Source: an uncultured Eubacteriales bacterium
Lineage (GTDB): Bacteria > Bacillota > Clostridia > HGM11514
NCBI GenBank assembly: GCA_902492655.1
Contig: CABUMF010000031.1
Span: 1 to 22,948, forward strand
Direction of reading: 5' to 3'
Length of the DNA stretch: 22,948 bases
The position numbers and the translations under genes were made by a program. The notes beneath the pieces are model-generated. The model was not told the origin of the DNA. It was given only the letters and a program-made list of their open reading frames with translations, and did not search any database. This document shows positions 15,899 through 22,850 of this stretch, in pieces. Positions within the stretch are counted from its first letter, which is position 1. Every line of letters starts with the position of its first letter.

Positions 15899-17839
15899 AT
15901 GAAAAAGATTATTGCGGTTTTGCTTGCCATGACGTTCGTGTTGTCGTGCATTTCGGCGGTTTCCGCGGCGGAAACACGAACCTGGGGAGCGGATAATCTT
16001 AATAACAGCAGCGGCGATTTGGTAATCGGCTTTCTCGGCGGCTCGATAACCGAGGGCTGCGGAGCGGCAACCAAAGATGACCGATGGTCAACGCTTGTTG
16101 TTAACGGTTATTTTAAAAAGAATTTCCCTAATAAAAATGTGATTGAGCGCAATGCATCGATTGGCGGCACAAACTCTCAGGACGGAATGATCCGCATGAA
16201 GAGAAACCTGGAGCTTGATTCCGCCTCGACCCCTGATGTTGTGTTTGTCGAGTTTGCGGTAAACGATGCAGGGCCGGGGGGCATGGAAATTTCTGAAAGA
16301 ATGGAAACGGTTGTCCGTCAGCTCACGATGCTGCCGAAAATCCCCGTAATCATCTTTGTTTATACAACCTCCGAGCTTTCGCTTAATAACGGTGCGGATA
16401 AGGGCTGGTGCGTTGAAAATGCGATTGCGGCTTTTCATGAAGTTGCAAAGACCTACGGCATTTTTGAGATAAACCTCAACGATTATGTGTGGAGCGGAAT
16501 TAAAGAAGGAAAATACAGCTGGAACATAGGTGCATCTGATAGCCTGACGGTCGACGGCGTTCACCCGAACAATGCCGGGCATAAGGTTTATGCCGATAGG
16601 GTTATCGAAATGCTGACGGCGAATAAATCGAAGGCTTTTAAGAAACTCGACCCTGATACCGCGCCCTTTGGCGACTATGTTTTCGGCGAGCTTGTTGAGA
16701 TTCCGTTTGACGATGAGTCCGTTAAGCTGACGGGCAATTGGGAAAAGGTTTCATATGAGCCAATAGGCATGGATGAAAACATAAATTTTGATTATTATAA
16801 GAGGTTTTACCGTAACGGTTATATGAAGTCCGAAAACTGCAGCGGTGCTAAATTTGAGCTGGAGTTCACCGGCAGAGGCGTAGGCATCGACTATGTAAGG
16901 CACGAGAAAAACGCCGACCTCAAATATACCGTTTATGCGGAAAACGGCAGTATTGCCGCAACCGGGAGCGCCGGGCAGATTTATTATCCGGGCGATACCA
17001 CGCGCTGCTGTGGAAAAATTCTTGTGAGAAATCTTCCTTACGGCAAGTATAAAATCGTGGGTGAAGCAGTAGTGATCGGCGAAGGCGAAAGCGCAAGAAA
17101 TCAGCTTCATATGGGGTATATTGCGGTCGAAAAGGCAATGCCGAAGATTGCCCCGACGGCGTACGATGTAAAGATTTCCTCCGCTGCCGAAATCGGCGAA
17201 CCTTTGAGCGGAAGCTATAAATACAGCTGCAAAATGTACGATGAGGATAAAACCAAAACCGAAAAAATGTGGTATATAAGCGATACCGAGAACGGCGAGT
17301 ATAAGGCGGCGGCAAGCGGCGATACATATACGCCCCAGGCAAGCGAGAACGGAAAGTACCTTAAATTCGGCGTAAAATGCGTAAATGCAAACGGGGACTC
17401 GGGCAAAACGGTTTATTCCGATGCGGCAAAGATTGTGCCGGCTACCGGTAAGATTTCGGTTAAAAACGGAATTTCCATAACGGTTGACGGAGCACCGGCC
17501 GAAAATCCGGGAACAGGTAAAAATAAGTTCTCGGTACTGATAGAGAACAGCGGCTCGGCCGACATGACCGTAAACTATGCGGTTGCGGTGTATAAGGAGA
17601 ACGGCGGATATAAGCTTATGAGCGGATATAAGTCAGTCACCAAAACAATCACCGCCGGGAAAACGGTTGAGTTCGAGATTGAAATCACCCTGACTGAAGA
17701 TGATAGGATTGTAAAAAGCTATGCCTATGCCTGCGGCTCACTTGAGCCTGCGTATCTGCCGCTTGCGGCGTCCATGACCGAGGTTACCCCCGGCGACGGC
17801 GGAATACCGGTTTCGGTGTATAATATAAATTATTTTTAA
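15899..17839 (+). CDS. Secreted SGNH/GDSL hydrolase with C-terminal beta domains
   Basis: A 646-residue protein with an N-terminal signal peptide (MKKIIAVLLAMTFVLSC..., likely cut after AVSA near residue 23). The SGNH domain covers about residues 40-245: block I FLGGSITEG (S49), N122 in FAVNDAGP, and D219/H222 in DGVHPNNAGH, so the triad is complete. A beta-rich middle part follows (about 260-420), then an Ig-like repeat ending in the pattern TYTPQASENGKYLKFGVKCVN (about 430-520), and a last beta domain. It likely deacylates extracellular carbohydrate or another ester; the substrate is unknown. ATG 15899 has AAAGGAG 8 bases upstream; a TTG at 15893 is a poorer choice. Codons look more G+C-rich than in the operons to the left. 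No anchor motif is visible. Confidence 0.88.
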   Translation: MKKIIAVLLAMTFVLSCISAVSAAETRTWGADNLNNSSGDLVIGFLGGSITEGCGAATKDDRWSTLVVNGYFKKNFPNKNVIERNASIGGTNSQDGMIRMKRNLELDSASTPDVVFVEFAVNDAGPGGMEISERMETVVRQLTMLPKIPVIIFVYTTSELSLNNGADKGWCVENAIAAFHEVAKTYGIFEINLNDYVWSGIKEGKYSWNIGASDSLTVDGVHPNNAGHKVYADRVIEMLTANKSKAFKKLDPDTAPFGDYVFGELVEIPFDDESVKLTGNWEKVSYEPIGMDENINFDYYKRFYRNGYMKSENCSGAKFELEFTGRGVGIDYVRHEKNADLKYTVYAENGSIAATGSAGQIYYPGDTTRCCGKILVRNLPYGKYKIVGEAVVIGEGESARNQLHMGYIAVEKAMPKIAPTAYDVKISSAAEIGEPLSGSYKYSCKMYDEDKTKTEKMWYISDTENGEYKAAASGDTYTPQASENGKYLKFGVKCVNANGDSGKTVYSDAAKIVPATGKISVKNGISITVDGAPAENPGTGKNKFSVLIENSGSADMTVNYAVAVYKENGGYKLMSGYKSVTKTITAGKTVEFEIEITLTEDDRIVKSYAYACGSLEPAYLPLAASMTEVTPGDGGIPVSVYNINYF

Positions 17840-17883
17840 CAGCCCCTGCAGTTTGGGCGGCAGTGTAGTATAATAAAAGCTGA

Positions 17884-18146
17884 GGAGCTGATTATGATAA
17901 AATCGGTAATTATCTTGCGTCGACCGGCACAACCTCGTTCCTTATGGCACCGGCGACATATCTTGAAGCCGACCTTAAGCGTTATGTTGCGCTTATAGGC
18001 GAGCGAGCAGGAAAATCCGAGGGCGCAAACCTCCTGGGTGCGAATATGGAAGGGCCGTAATTTCGGCGGCGCTTGACTTCGGCGCAATGGCTGAAATCAT
18101 ATGCGACGAGCTTCATGTAACGCCTTCGGTTGTGAGGGCGGCGTAA
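17884..18146 (+). pseudogene. nagA: Remnant of N-acetylglucosamine-6-phosphate deacetylase
   Basis: Two fragments of NagA in different frames. The first (17884-18060) reads KIGNYLASTGTTSFLMAPAT, then LLGANMEGP, and stops at TAA; these match the NagA segments before and at its HLEGPF motif. The second (18063-18146) reads GALDFGAMAEIICDELHVTP-like, then SVVRAA and stops; it matches a NagA segment near the ICDGIH motif. The metal-binding core between them is deleted. A ribosome site GAGGAG and ATG at 17894 remain and may be the original start, followed by a deletion. No functional enzyme can be made. Confidence 0.75.
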
Positions 18147-18152
18147 AGAAAT

Positions 18153-18529
18153 TCGGTTCGGAGAAGCAGTTATCCCCCGATAAAACGCTTTTCACTATAG
18201 GCGAAATATCAAAGGCGGTCGGCGTCACAAGAAGGATAATACTTAATTATGAGGCGAAGGGTCTTATAGTTCCGGATAAGAAGGAAGAACCGTGCGGAAA
18301 GTACCGGGGAGGGCGTTTTCAGCGTACCGAAAACTATGGCGCTCAGCCTTTACCATATGGGCGCTTATGTGGATTTGGGGCAGGCCGTTTCAAAACTGAC
18401 GGAATATGCAAAAACCACGGCAGTGAAACCGTCGGCGTATGCCGGTATATATATCTCGAAGGTCCGCCGCAGCATAAGGATAAGAGCAGATTTGTCACTC
18501 AAGTGGTGCTTCTGCTTAAAAATAGTTAA
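18153..18529 (+). pseudogene. Remnant of a MerR-family regulator with GyrI-like effector domain
   Basis: The N-terminal HTH is clear: TLFTIGEISKAVGVTRRIIL, then NYEAKGLIVPDKK (from about 18186). It then jumps past the rest of the DNA-binding and dimerisation region. In another frame (18336 on) comes ALSLYHMGAYVDLGQAVSKL, which fits a GyrI-like effector-binding domain. The end returns to the first frame with YIYLEGPPQHKDKSRFVTQV and a TAA at 18527. So there is an internal deletion and two frame changes. The open frame of 142 codons spanning it is not an intact gene. It lies only a few bases after the nagA remnant. Confidence 0.75.
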
Positions 18530-18547
18530 AAAAATTGAAAAAACATA

Positions 18548-18576
18548 TTGACAAAAACCGCAATCAATGGTATAAT
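18548..18576 (+). promoter_or_regulatory. Promoter of the tRNA-Ser pair
   Basis: TTGACA (18548-18553), 17 bases, TATAAT (18571-18576), with TGG directly before the -10. This is a full-consensus extended promoter, as is common for stable RNA genes. The first tRNA begins 13 bases after the -10 box. Confidence 0.9.
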
Positions 18577-18588
18577 ATCATGTGTTGT

Positions 18589-18675
18589 GGAGAGGTGTCC
18601 GAGTGGTTTAAGGAGCTGGTCTTGAAAACCAGTGACTCGAAAGAGCCAAGAGTTCGAATCTCTTCCTCTCCGCCA
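18589..18675 (+). tRNA. tRNA-Ser (UGA)
   Basis: An 87-base class II tRNA with a long variable arm. Acceptor GGAGAGG (18589-18595) pairs with CCTCTCC (18665-18671), discriminator G, and CCA is encoded. The anticodon stem CTGGT/ACCAG encloses the loop CTTGAAA, with anticodon TGA at 18623-18625. The T arm has GTTCGAATC. Confidence 0.97.
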
Positions 18676-18701
18676 TTTTCATATTTATATTTGTAGGGCA
18701 T

Positions 18702-18793
18702 GGAGAAGTACTCAAGTTGGCCGAAGAGGCGCCCCTGCTAAGGGCGTAGGTCGGGTAACCGGCGCGAGGGTTCAAATCCCTCCTTCTCCGCCA
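18702..18793 (+). tRNA. tRNA-Ser (GCU)
   Basis: A 92-base class II tRNA with a long variable arm. Acceptor GGAGAAG (18702-18708) pairs with CTTCTCC (18783-18789), discriminator G, and CCA is encoded. The anticodon stem CGCCC/GGGCG encloses CTGCTAA, with anticodon GCT at 18737-18739. It is cotranscribed with the first tRNA. Its last 22 bases overlap the antisense end of the recombinase reading frame. Confidence 0.97.
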
Positions 18794-20520
18794 CAATTTT
18801 TGGTCATTTTTGATAATGACCATAATTTTTTTTGCCCTAAAACAGCCATAATAAAGTGGTTGTTTCTTTGCCGCAATATTACGGCTATCACATAGCCTGC
18901 TTCAAAAAAATTTATTTCTAAATTTTTTAGATTTCCCACAAATTTATAGTTTATTTCTACATCTTGCGTTGTTTCGCCGTCAACCTTATAATATGCGGAA
19001 ACAGTTATCGACTCAATTAACTCACGAGCTAAAAACTTATTCATAGATGTAAGGTCTAAACATTTTGAAATTCTATCGGCAAAAAGAGAGATTTCGCTTT
19101 CGGTTGCAGCTTTTATATCAAGCTTTTCACGAAGTACAGAAGCGGTATTTTCACAATTTTTCAACTCATTCTCAAAATCTTCGAGAAGATTATAAAAAAT
19201 TTTTTCCGATATTTTCCCCGTAACCTTGTCTTTATAAAGGCTTTTAATAGAGATGTTTATTTCCTCAACCTTTGATTCAGCTTTCTTTAATTCTTTAAGC
19301 ATTATATTACTCTCAGACTCTTTGTCTTTTGAAAGCATTTTGCTGATTGATTTTATTAAGTAATCTTTGTCTTGACTTGCTATGTAGGCATAGTGACGAA
19401 TGTCATTTAACACAATGGCTTCAAGAACCTCTTTACGGATATTATGAGAAGTGCATACATTTTTCCCGTGATTTGAATATGTACCGCATCTGTATGTTAG
19501 CTTTGGCTGTCTGCCCCTCATTGACGCACACATAGTAGCACCGCAATCCGCACATTTTACCAACCCGATAAATATGGTATCGGTCTTGTCTTTCCGTTCA
19601 TTGCGTGGGTAGTATCTGCCTTTACGGATTTTCTGTGCCTCATCCCATATATCTCGGCTTATAATTGGTTCGTGAGTTCCCTCAACTATAATCCATTCAT
19701 CCGGTTCGGTTAATCGTCTTTTCTTTGATTTGAACGAAACGACCTGTCTTTGACCTTGAATCAAATCTCCAATATATACTTGTTTCTGAATTATCTGCAT
19801 AATTGTGGCACTGCTCCAAGTCATAGATTCATCTTTGCGTGGATTATCTTTTCCTTGCAACTGATAATAGTATGCTCGTGGACATAACAAATTCATATTA
19901 TTCAAATCATCTGCTATCATCCGTGCGTTTTCCCCATTGATAAACTTACCAAATATCTTTTTGACTACCCAAGAGGTATCTTCGTCAATAATGAGTTTGT
20001 GTTTATCTTCCGGGGATTTTTTATATCCATAAGGTGCTCTGCTACCCATAAACATACCTTTTTCTGCATTTGTCCTTTTTACTTGTCTGACCTTTTTTGA
20101 AATATCTCGTGGATAATATTCGTTAATAACATTGTGGAATGCTGCAAAATCATTGTTTGCTCCCATTGTGTCCACGCCATCGTTGATTGCAATATATCTG
20201 CAATGCTGTTCTGGGAAATATTCATCTGTATAATAACCTGTCATCGAGTAATTTCTGCCAAGCCGTGATAAATCCTTTGTAACAACACAATCAATTTTTC
20301 CGCACTCTATGTCCTTTAACATTCTTTTGAAATCCGGTCTGTCAAAGTTTGTACCGCTATATCCATCATCTACATATTCTTCAACCAATATCCAACCTTT
20401 TTCGTTTACATAATCGGAAAGAATTTGTCGCTGATTTGCGATACTCATACTTTCCAAATTTCCGTTATTATCATCACGAGATAAGCGAGCATAAATGCTA
20501 ACACGAAATGTATCTTTCAT
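18772..20520 (-). CDS. Large serine recombinase (TnpX/TndX-like) of a mobile element
   Basis: A site-specific recombinase that would excise and integrate the element on its right. It has 582 residues. The resolvase domain (about 5-150) has the catalytic serine S14 in YARLSRDD, with YVDDGYSGTNFDRPDF and VVTKDLSRLGRNY. A recombinase domain follows (about 160-300), then a zinc ribbon (C323, C326, C345, C356), a coiled coil (about 400-465) and a DUF4368-like end (EINYKFVGNL, about 522-530). The last 40 or so residues are encoded by DNA that includes the tRNA terminator and tRNA 3' end, so the frame probably runs into host sequence. ATG 20520 has AGGAGG 6 bases upstream. The gene order resembles clostridial integrative elements of the Tn4451/Tn5397 type. 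Confidence 0.92.
   Translation of the reverse strand: MKDTFRVSIYARLSRDDNNGNLESMSIANQRQILSDYVNEKGWILVEEYVDDGYSGTNFDRPDFKRMLKDIECGKIDCVVTKDLSRLGRNYSMTGYYTDEYFPEQHCRYIAINDGVDTMGANNDFAAFHNVINEYYPRDISKKVRQVKRTNAEKGMFMGSRAPYGYKKSPEDKHKLIIDEDTSWVVKKIFGKFINGENARMIADDLNNMNLLCPRAYYYQLQGKDNPRKDESMTWSSATIMQIIQKQVYIGDLIQGQRQVVSFKSKKRRLTEPDEWIIVEGTHEPIISRDIWDEAQKIRKGRYYPRNERKDKTDTIFIGLVKCADCGATMCASMRGRQPKLTYRCGTYSNHGKNVCTSHNIRKEVLEAIVLNDIRHYAYIASQDKDYLIKSISKMLSKDKESESNIMLKELKKAESKVEEINISIKSLYKDKVTGKISEKIFYNLLEDFENELKNCENTASVLREKLDIKAATESEISLFADRISKCLDLTSMNKFLARELIESITVSAYYKVDGETTQDVEINYKFVGNLKNLEINFFEAGYVIAVILRQRNNHFIMAVLGQKKLWSLSKMTKNCGGEGGI
18801..18834 (+). terminator. Terminator of the tRNA-Ser pair
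   Basis: A perfect 8-bp stem (18801-18808 with 18815-18822), 6-base loop, then TAATTTTTTTTG. It lies inside the last codons of the antisense recombinase frame. Confidence 0.85.
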
Positions 20521-20607
20521 TATTTTTCCTCCTATAATTATATTGTGTTTGCATTAAACTCCTGTTCAATAACTATTATACATTATTGTAGCGATTAACG
20601 CAAAAAA

Positions 20608-20790
20608 TTACTGTTCAGATTGTATTGATAAAAAAACTCCCTGTTTTAGTGCTTCAATCAAATCTACTGTATTATTAAAATTGCTTTTCACATTTATTAC
20701 ACAACCGCCCTTGACCTTTATTTTTGTAAAAGATGATTCCTTTCCCAATTTAGATTCTTTAATTGTTATAAAATCATTTTTTTCTATCAT
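20608..20790 (-). CDS. Small element-encoded protein, 60 aa, function unknown
   Basis: Translation gives MIEKNDFITIKESKLGKESS, then TKIKVKGGCVINVKSNFNN and an end DLIEALKQGVFLSIQSEQ. The start ATG 20790 has GGAGGTG 6 bases upstream; a longer frame to 20823 lacks a ribosome site. It precedes the recombinase by 87 bases on the same strand. Small proteins in this position (for example TnpW-like proteins of Tn4451 relatives) are common, but I cannot match this one to a family. An excision helper is possible and unproven. Confidence 0.7.
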   Translation of the reverse strand: MIEKNDFITIKESKLGKESSFTKIKVKGGCVINVKSNFNNTVDLIEALKQGVFLSIQSEQ

Positions 20791-20836
20791 AAAGCACCTC
20801 CTAAAACTTAATAATATAAGCAAAAGGACTGATATA

Positions 20837-20865
20837 CATATAACAAGGTTATCGAATTATATCAA
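20837..20865 (-). promoter_or_regulatory. Possible promoter of the small protein and recombinase
   Basis: Minus-strand TTGATA (20865-20860), 17-base spacer, TATATG (20842-20837). The -10 is weak, and the region has other AT-rich near-matches. Confidence 0.3.
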
Positions 20866-20892
20866 TCCCTTTGATTATGCTATTAAATAGCC

Positions 20893-20916
20893 GTACCCGT
20901 CCCGAAAGACGGGTAC
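20893..20916. terminator. Hairpin, probably a terminator
   Basis: A perfect 9-bp stem (20893-20901 with 20908-20916) with a 6-base loop, placed 3 bases after the minus-strand stop at 20920. The T-run is weak on both strands. A second palindrome (20879-20891, 6 bp with one central base) follows directly on the minus strand. Confidence 0.5.
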
Positions 20917-20919
20917 AAC

Positions 20920-21225
20920 TTATTTTCTTTGTTTTGAAGCAATTTCAGACGGTGTTTTGCAAGAACACTCCATAGGAATTTCACCTCTCCGCTTTTCCTG
21001 CCGAGCTGCCCCCATTGCCTGCGACGGCGTTCGCAATTCGCCTTTGGGCTCGTTTTGCCTTTCGGCAAAAGCAACGCTTATTAGGCGATTGCTCTCTTTT
21101 CCCACAAAAGCTATGCTTTTGTGGGAGCCCTGAATTGTTATCCGCTCGGACTGTGGCTGGGCAGAAGTATCATTGTCCCGATATAAAGTCATCGCCTGCA
21201 AGGTAGCTGCCTTGCTCTGCGGCAT
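20920..21225 (-). CDS. Hypothetical protein, doubtful
   Basis: A 101-residue frame beginning MPQSKAATLQAMTLYRDND and ending MECSCKTPSEIASKQRK, followed at once by a hairpin. The ATG at 21225 has no good ribosome site. Near the end, AGAGGTGA precedes an internal ATG by 7 bases, which could start a 17-residue peptide instead. Two strong inverted repeats lie within the frame, which is unusual for coding DNA. I do not recognise the product. It may be a decayed or non-coding stretch of the element. Confidence 0.3.
   Translation of the reverse strand: MPQSKAATLQAMTLYRDNDTSAQPQSERITIQGSHKSIAFVGKESNRLISVAFAERQNEPKGELRTPSQAMGAARQEKRRGEIPMECSCKTPSEIASKQRK
21050..21125. repeat. Two tandem inverted repeats
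   Basis: The first is a 7-bp stem with a 4-base loop (21053-21059 with 21064-21070). The second is a perfect 11-bp stem with a 3-base loop (21101-21111 with 21115-21125). Both share the core CAAAAGC/GCTTTTG-like sequence. The function is unknown; transfer origin, recombination site or RNA attenuator are possibilities. Confidence 0.6.
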
Positions 21226-21393
21226 TGATATTTCTCGCTCGGATAATTTTTCATCATTGAAAGAAGGATGAAGTAGAAGCAAAAACTATCGTCTTGGCGT
21301 ATCTGCCGCTTGGCTCGTCCATACCGGAATGTATCTGTTTGCCGTTATACTGCACCGCCGTTATCTTGCGTGCTTTCTTTGTAATCGAAAGGA
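21226..21393. other. Stretch without a supported gene
   Basis: No start codon with a ribosome site is seen. On the minus strand a frame without a start is open from about 21440 to 21260 and reads NRYIILSITKKARKITAVQYN, then KQIHSGMDEPSGRYAKTIVFA. This looks protein-like and may be the remnant of an element gene, but I cannot name it. Confidence 0.35.
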
Positions 21394-21737
21394 TTATGTA
21401 GCGGTTTTTGGTTTTGAATATTTGTTGAGAATATTGTTTATATGATATTTAGCCGCATTGTCAAGATTTACTGACAATTTTTTAAGAAGCCGTTCCTCAT
21501 CATCTGATAAGTACAGCAATAAGTTTTTACGGCTTTCATCATTTAAAAAATCCCTCCGAACATTCCTCGTTTGGTATATATAGGTGCATATCGGTTCAGA
21601 AAATCAATATCTCTGAATATGGTGTCTTTGCTTACCGCAAAATAGTACGACAATTCTAATGCCGTTGTTTCTCTGCATTTATTGAGCAAAAACAACATTT
21701 CAAGTCTGCGTTCAAACGCTGATAATTTGTCTTTCAT
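21394..21737 (-). pseudogene. HTH-domain regulator broken by a one-base frameshift
   Basis: ATG 21737 (GGAGGT 11 bases upstream) opens a frame reading FERRLEMLFLLNKCRETTAL, then SYYFAVSKDTIFRDIDFLNR and YAPIYTKRGMFGGIF, a DeoR/HTH_11-type winged-helix domain. It stops at TAA in a run of six A on the plus strand (21545-21550). Adding one base to that run continues the protein through DESRKNLLLYLSDDEERLLK and LSVNLDNAAKYHINNILNKY to a TAA at 21394, giving about 114 residues. The second half has the expected helical character. A sequencing error in the homopolymer or slippage could restore the protein. Its start overlaps the upstream gene's stop as TAATG. Confidence 0.7.
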
Positions 21738-21964
21738 TACCGATAGCACCTCCTTTCGACTTCCATTGTACAGGAGTAACTATGCGGTTCTTTCCGCTTT
21801 TCAAAAAATAATTTCACCCTTTTGTGTAAATTTTGTTGAATTTGCACAAAAGAAAGAGGCGGAGCACGGCTATGATACGGTGGTGGTTTTCTGTGATGTT
21901 TTCCCGAAGATTTGCGGTGATGTCCTTTAGGCTCATGCTTTTTGCGTTTTGCTCTGTGCTTCAT
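21737..21964 (-). CDS. Small basic His-rich protein, function unknown
   Basis: A 75-residue protein. ATG 21964 has GGAGGA 6 bases upstream. It begins MKHRAKRKKHEPKGHHRKSS, continues GKHHRKPPPYHSRAPP, then a helix-like part QIQQNLHKRVKLFFEKRKE. It is strongly cationic and His-rich, with no membrane segment. An alternative ATG at 22006 with AGGA upstream would add 14 residues. It is coupled to the broken HTH gene by a TAATG overlap, so the two were probably made together. I do not recognise the family; nucleic-acid or metal binding is only a guess. Confidence 0.5.
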   Translation of the reverse strand: MKHRAKRKKHEPKGHHRKSSGKHHRKPPPYHSRAPPLSFVQIQQNLHKRVKLFFEKRKEPHSYSCTMEVERRCYR

Positions 21965-21994
21965 AAAGTGTCCTCCGTGCCGCAGGGCATATCC

Positions 21995-22015
21995 GACAAA
22001 AAGCATAATTTTGTC
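21995..22015. repeat. Inverted repeat upstream of the basic-protein gene
   Basis: A 7-bp stem GACAAAA/TTTTGTC with a 7-base loop. A direct repeat GCAGGGCA flanks it (about 21982 and 22020). It could be an operator or a leader hairpin. Confidence 0.4.
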
Positions 22016-22091
22016 CTATGCAGGGCAATTTTTTATTTATGAGGTAATCGCTTTCGCTTCCTTTGCTTTGTAATATCATATAAAAAGGCAC

Positions 22092-22140
22092 AAAAAAGCC
22101 GCCCGGCAATAAAGGCGTTTTGCCTCTATACCGGGCGGCC
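22092..22140 (-). terminator. Intrinsic terminator of the coiled-coil gene
   Basis: On the minus strand a perfect 9-bp GC-rich stem (22139-22131 with 22106-22098) encloses a short inner hairpin and is followed by six T. It ends the leftward operon about 90 bases after the stop at 22227. Confidence 0.9.
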
Positions 22141-22226
22141 TGCTATGCCGTCGTTTGTCCTCATTTTAAGAGGGCGATTTTAGTCTCACAATCCTAATCA
22201 CATTCACAATGGAAATTGTTATATAT

Positions 22227-22829
22227 TTATCCTTGCTTTATTTCCAAAACTTTTAAGTTATTCAGAACAACGTTGAGTTCGGATTTTTGTTTCTCAACTT
22301 CCTCACCCAAATTGTTATACGCCTTTCGCAGAACACCGCAAACCTCATCAATGTCTGAAATAAACCTCTCAATCCGTTTGCACGCAGTATGGATTTTCTC
22401 ATCATTTTGTGCCTTTTTCTGCGCATATTCGTGTTCTGTACGTGCTTCCGTTTCTTTTTCAAACCGCTTTGCTTCAAGCATTATGTCGGCAAGTTCGCTC
22501 TGACCTTGCGCATAATCAAATTTATCCGCTGTTGCTTCATTAAGTCTTGTATTGAGATCTGATATTTTTTCTGTAAGTTCTGCAATTTCTGTCTGCATAT
22601 CTTCCTTTTCTTTTGAAAGCAGGTTAATTTTTTAAAGAAGTGCATCCTGTTTATCGTTTGCCGAAATTTTTTCGGATTCATAAAGTTCACATCTTTCCTT
22701 TAACCCATTGTTTTCTTCCGTAAGCTTTTGAATACGTGCTTTCATTTCGCTGTTAATTGCCTCAATATATGCGATAACACTGTTTTCGGTATAACCGAAC
22801 AAACCTTTTCTCAAATTCATTTTTTCCAT
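22227..22829 (-). pseudogene. DivIVA-like coiled-coil protein interrupted by an in-frame stop
   Basis: The N-terminal part (22829-22632) starts MEKMNLRKGLFGYTENSVIA, like the membrane-binding N-terminus of DivIVA/GpsB proteins (Gly-Tyr followed by a hydrophobic helix), then a coiled coil. It stops at TAA (22634-22632). The same frame continues without shift through INLLSKEKEDMQTEIAELTE and a long coiled coil to a TAA at 22227. Without that stop the product would be 200 residues. One base change (for example CAA, GAA or AAA to TAA) explains it. The second half could restart at the ATG at 22598, which has AAGGAAG close upstream. It follows a small membrane-protein gene by about 20 bases. Confidence 0.7.
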
Positions 22830-22850
22830 AACACAGCATCCGTTATCTTG

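Noticed and set aside
18101..18529. 142-codon frame as an intact regulator
   Set aside because: Only its two ends match the family; the middle is a wrong-frame translation and the true middle lies in another frame.
18540..18834. Direct repeat of the tRNA-Ser 3' end as an attachment site
   Set aside because: I looked for a second copy of the tRNA 3' end within the window and found none; the other end is probably outside.
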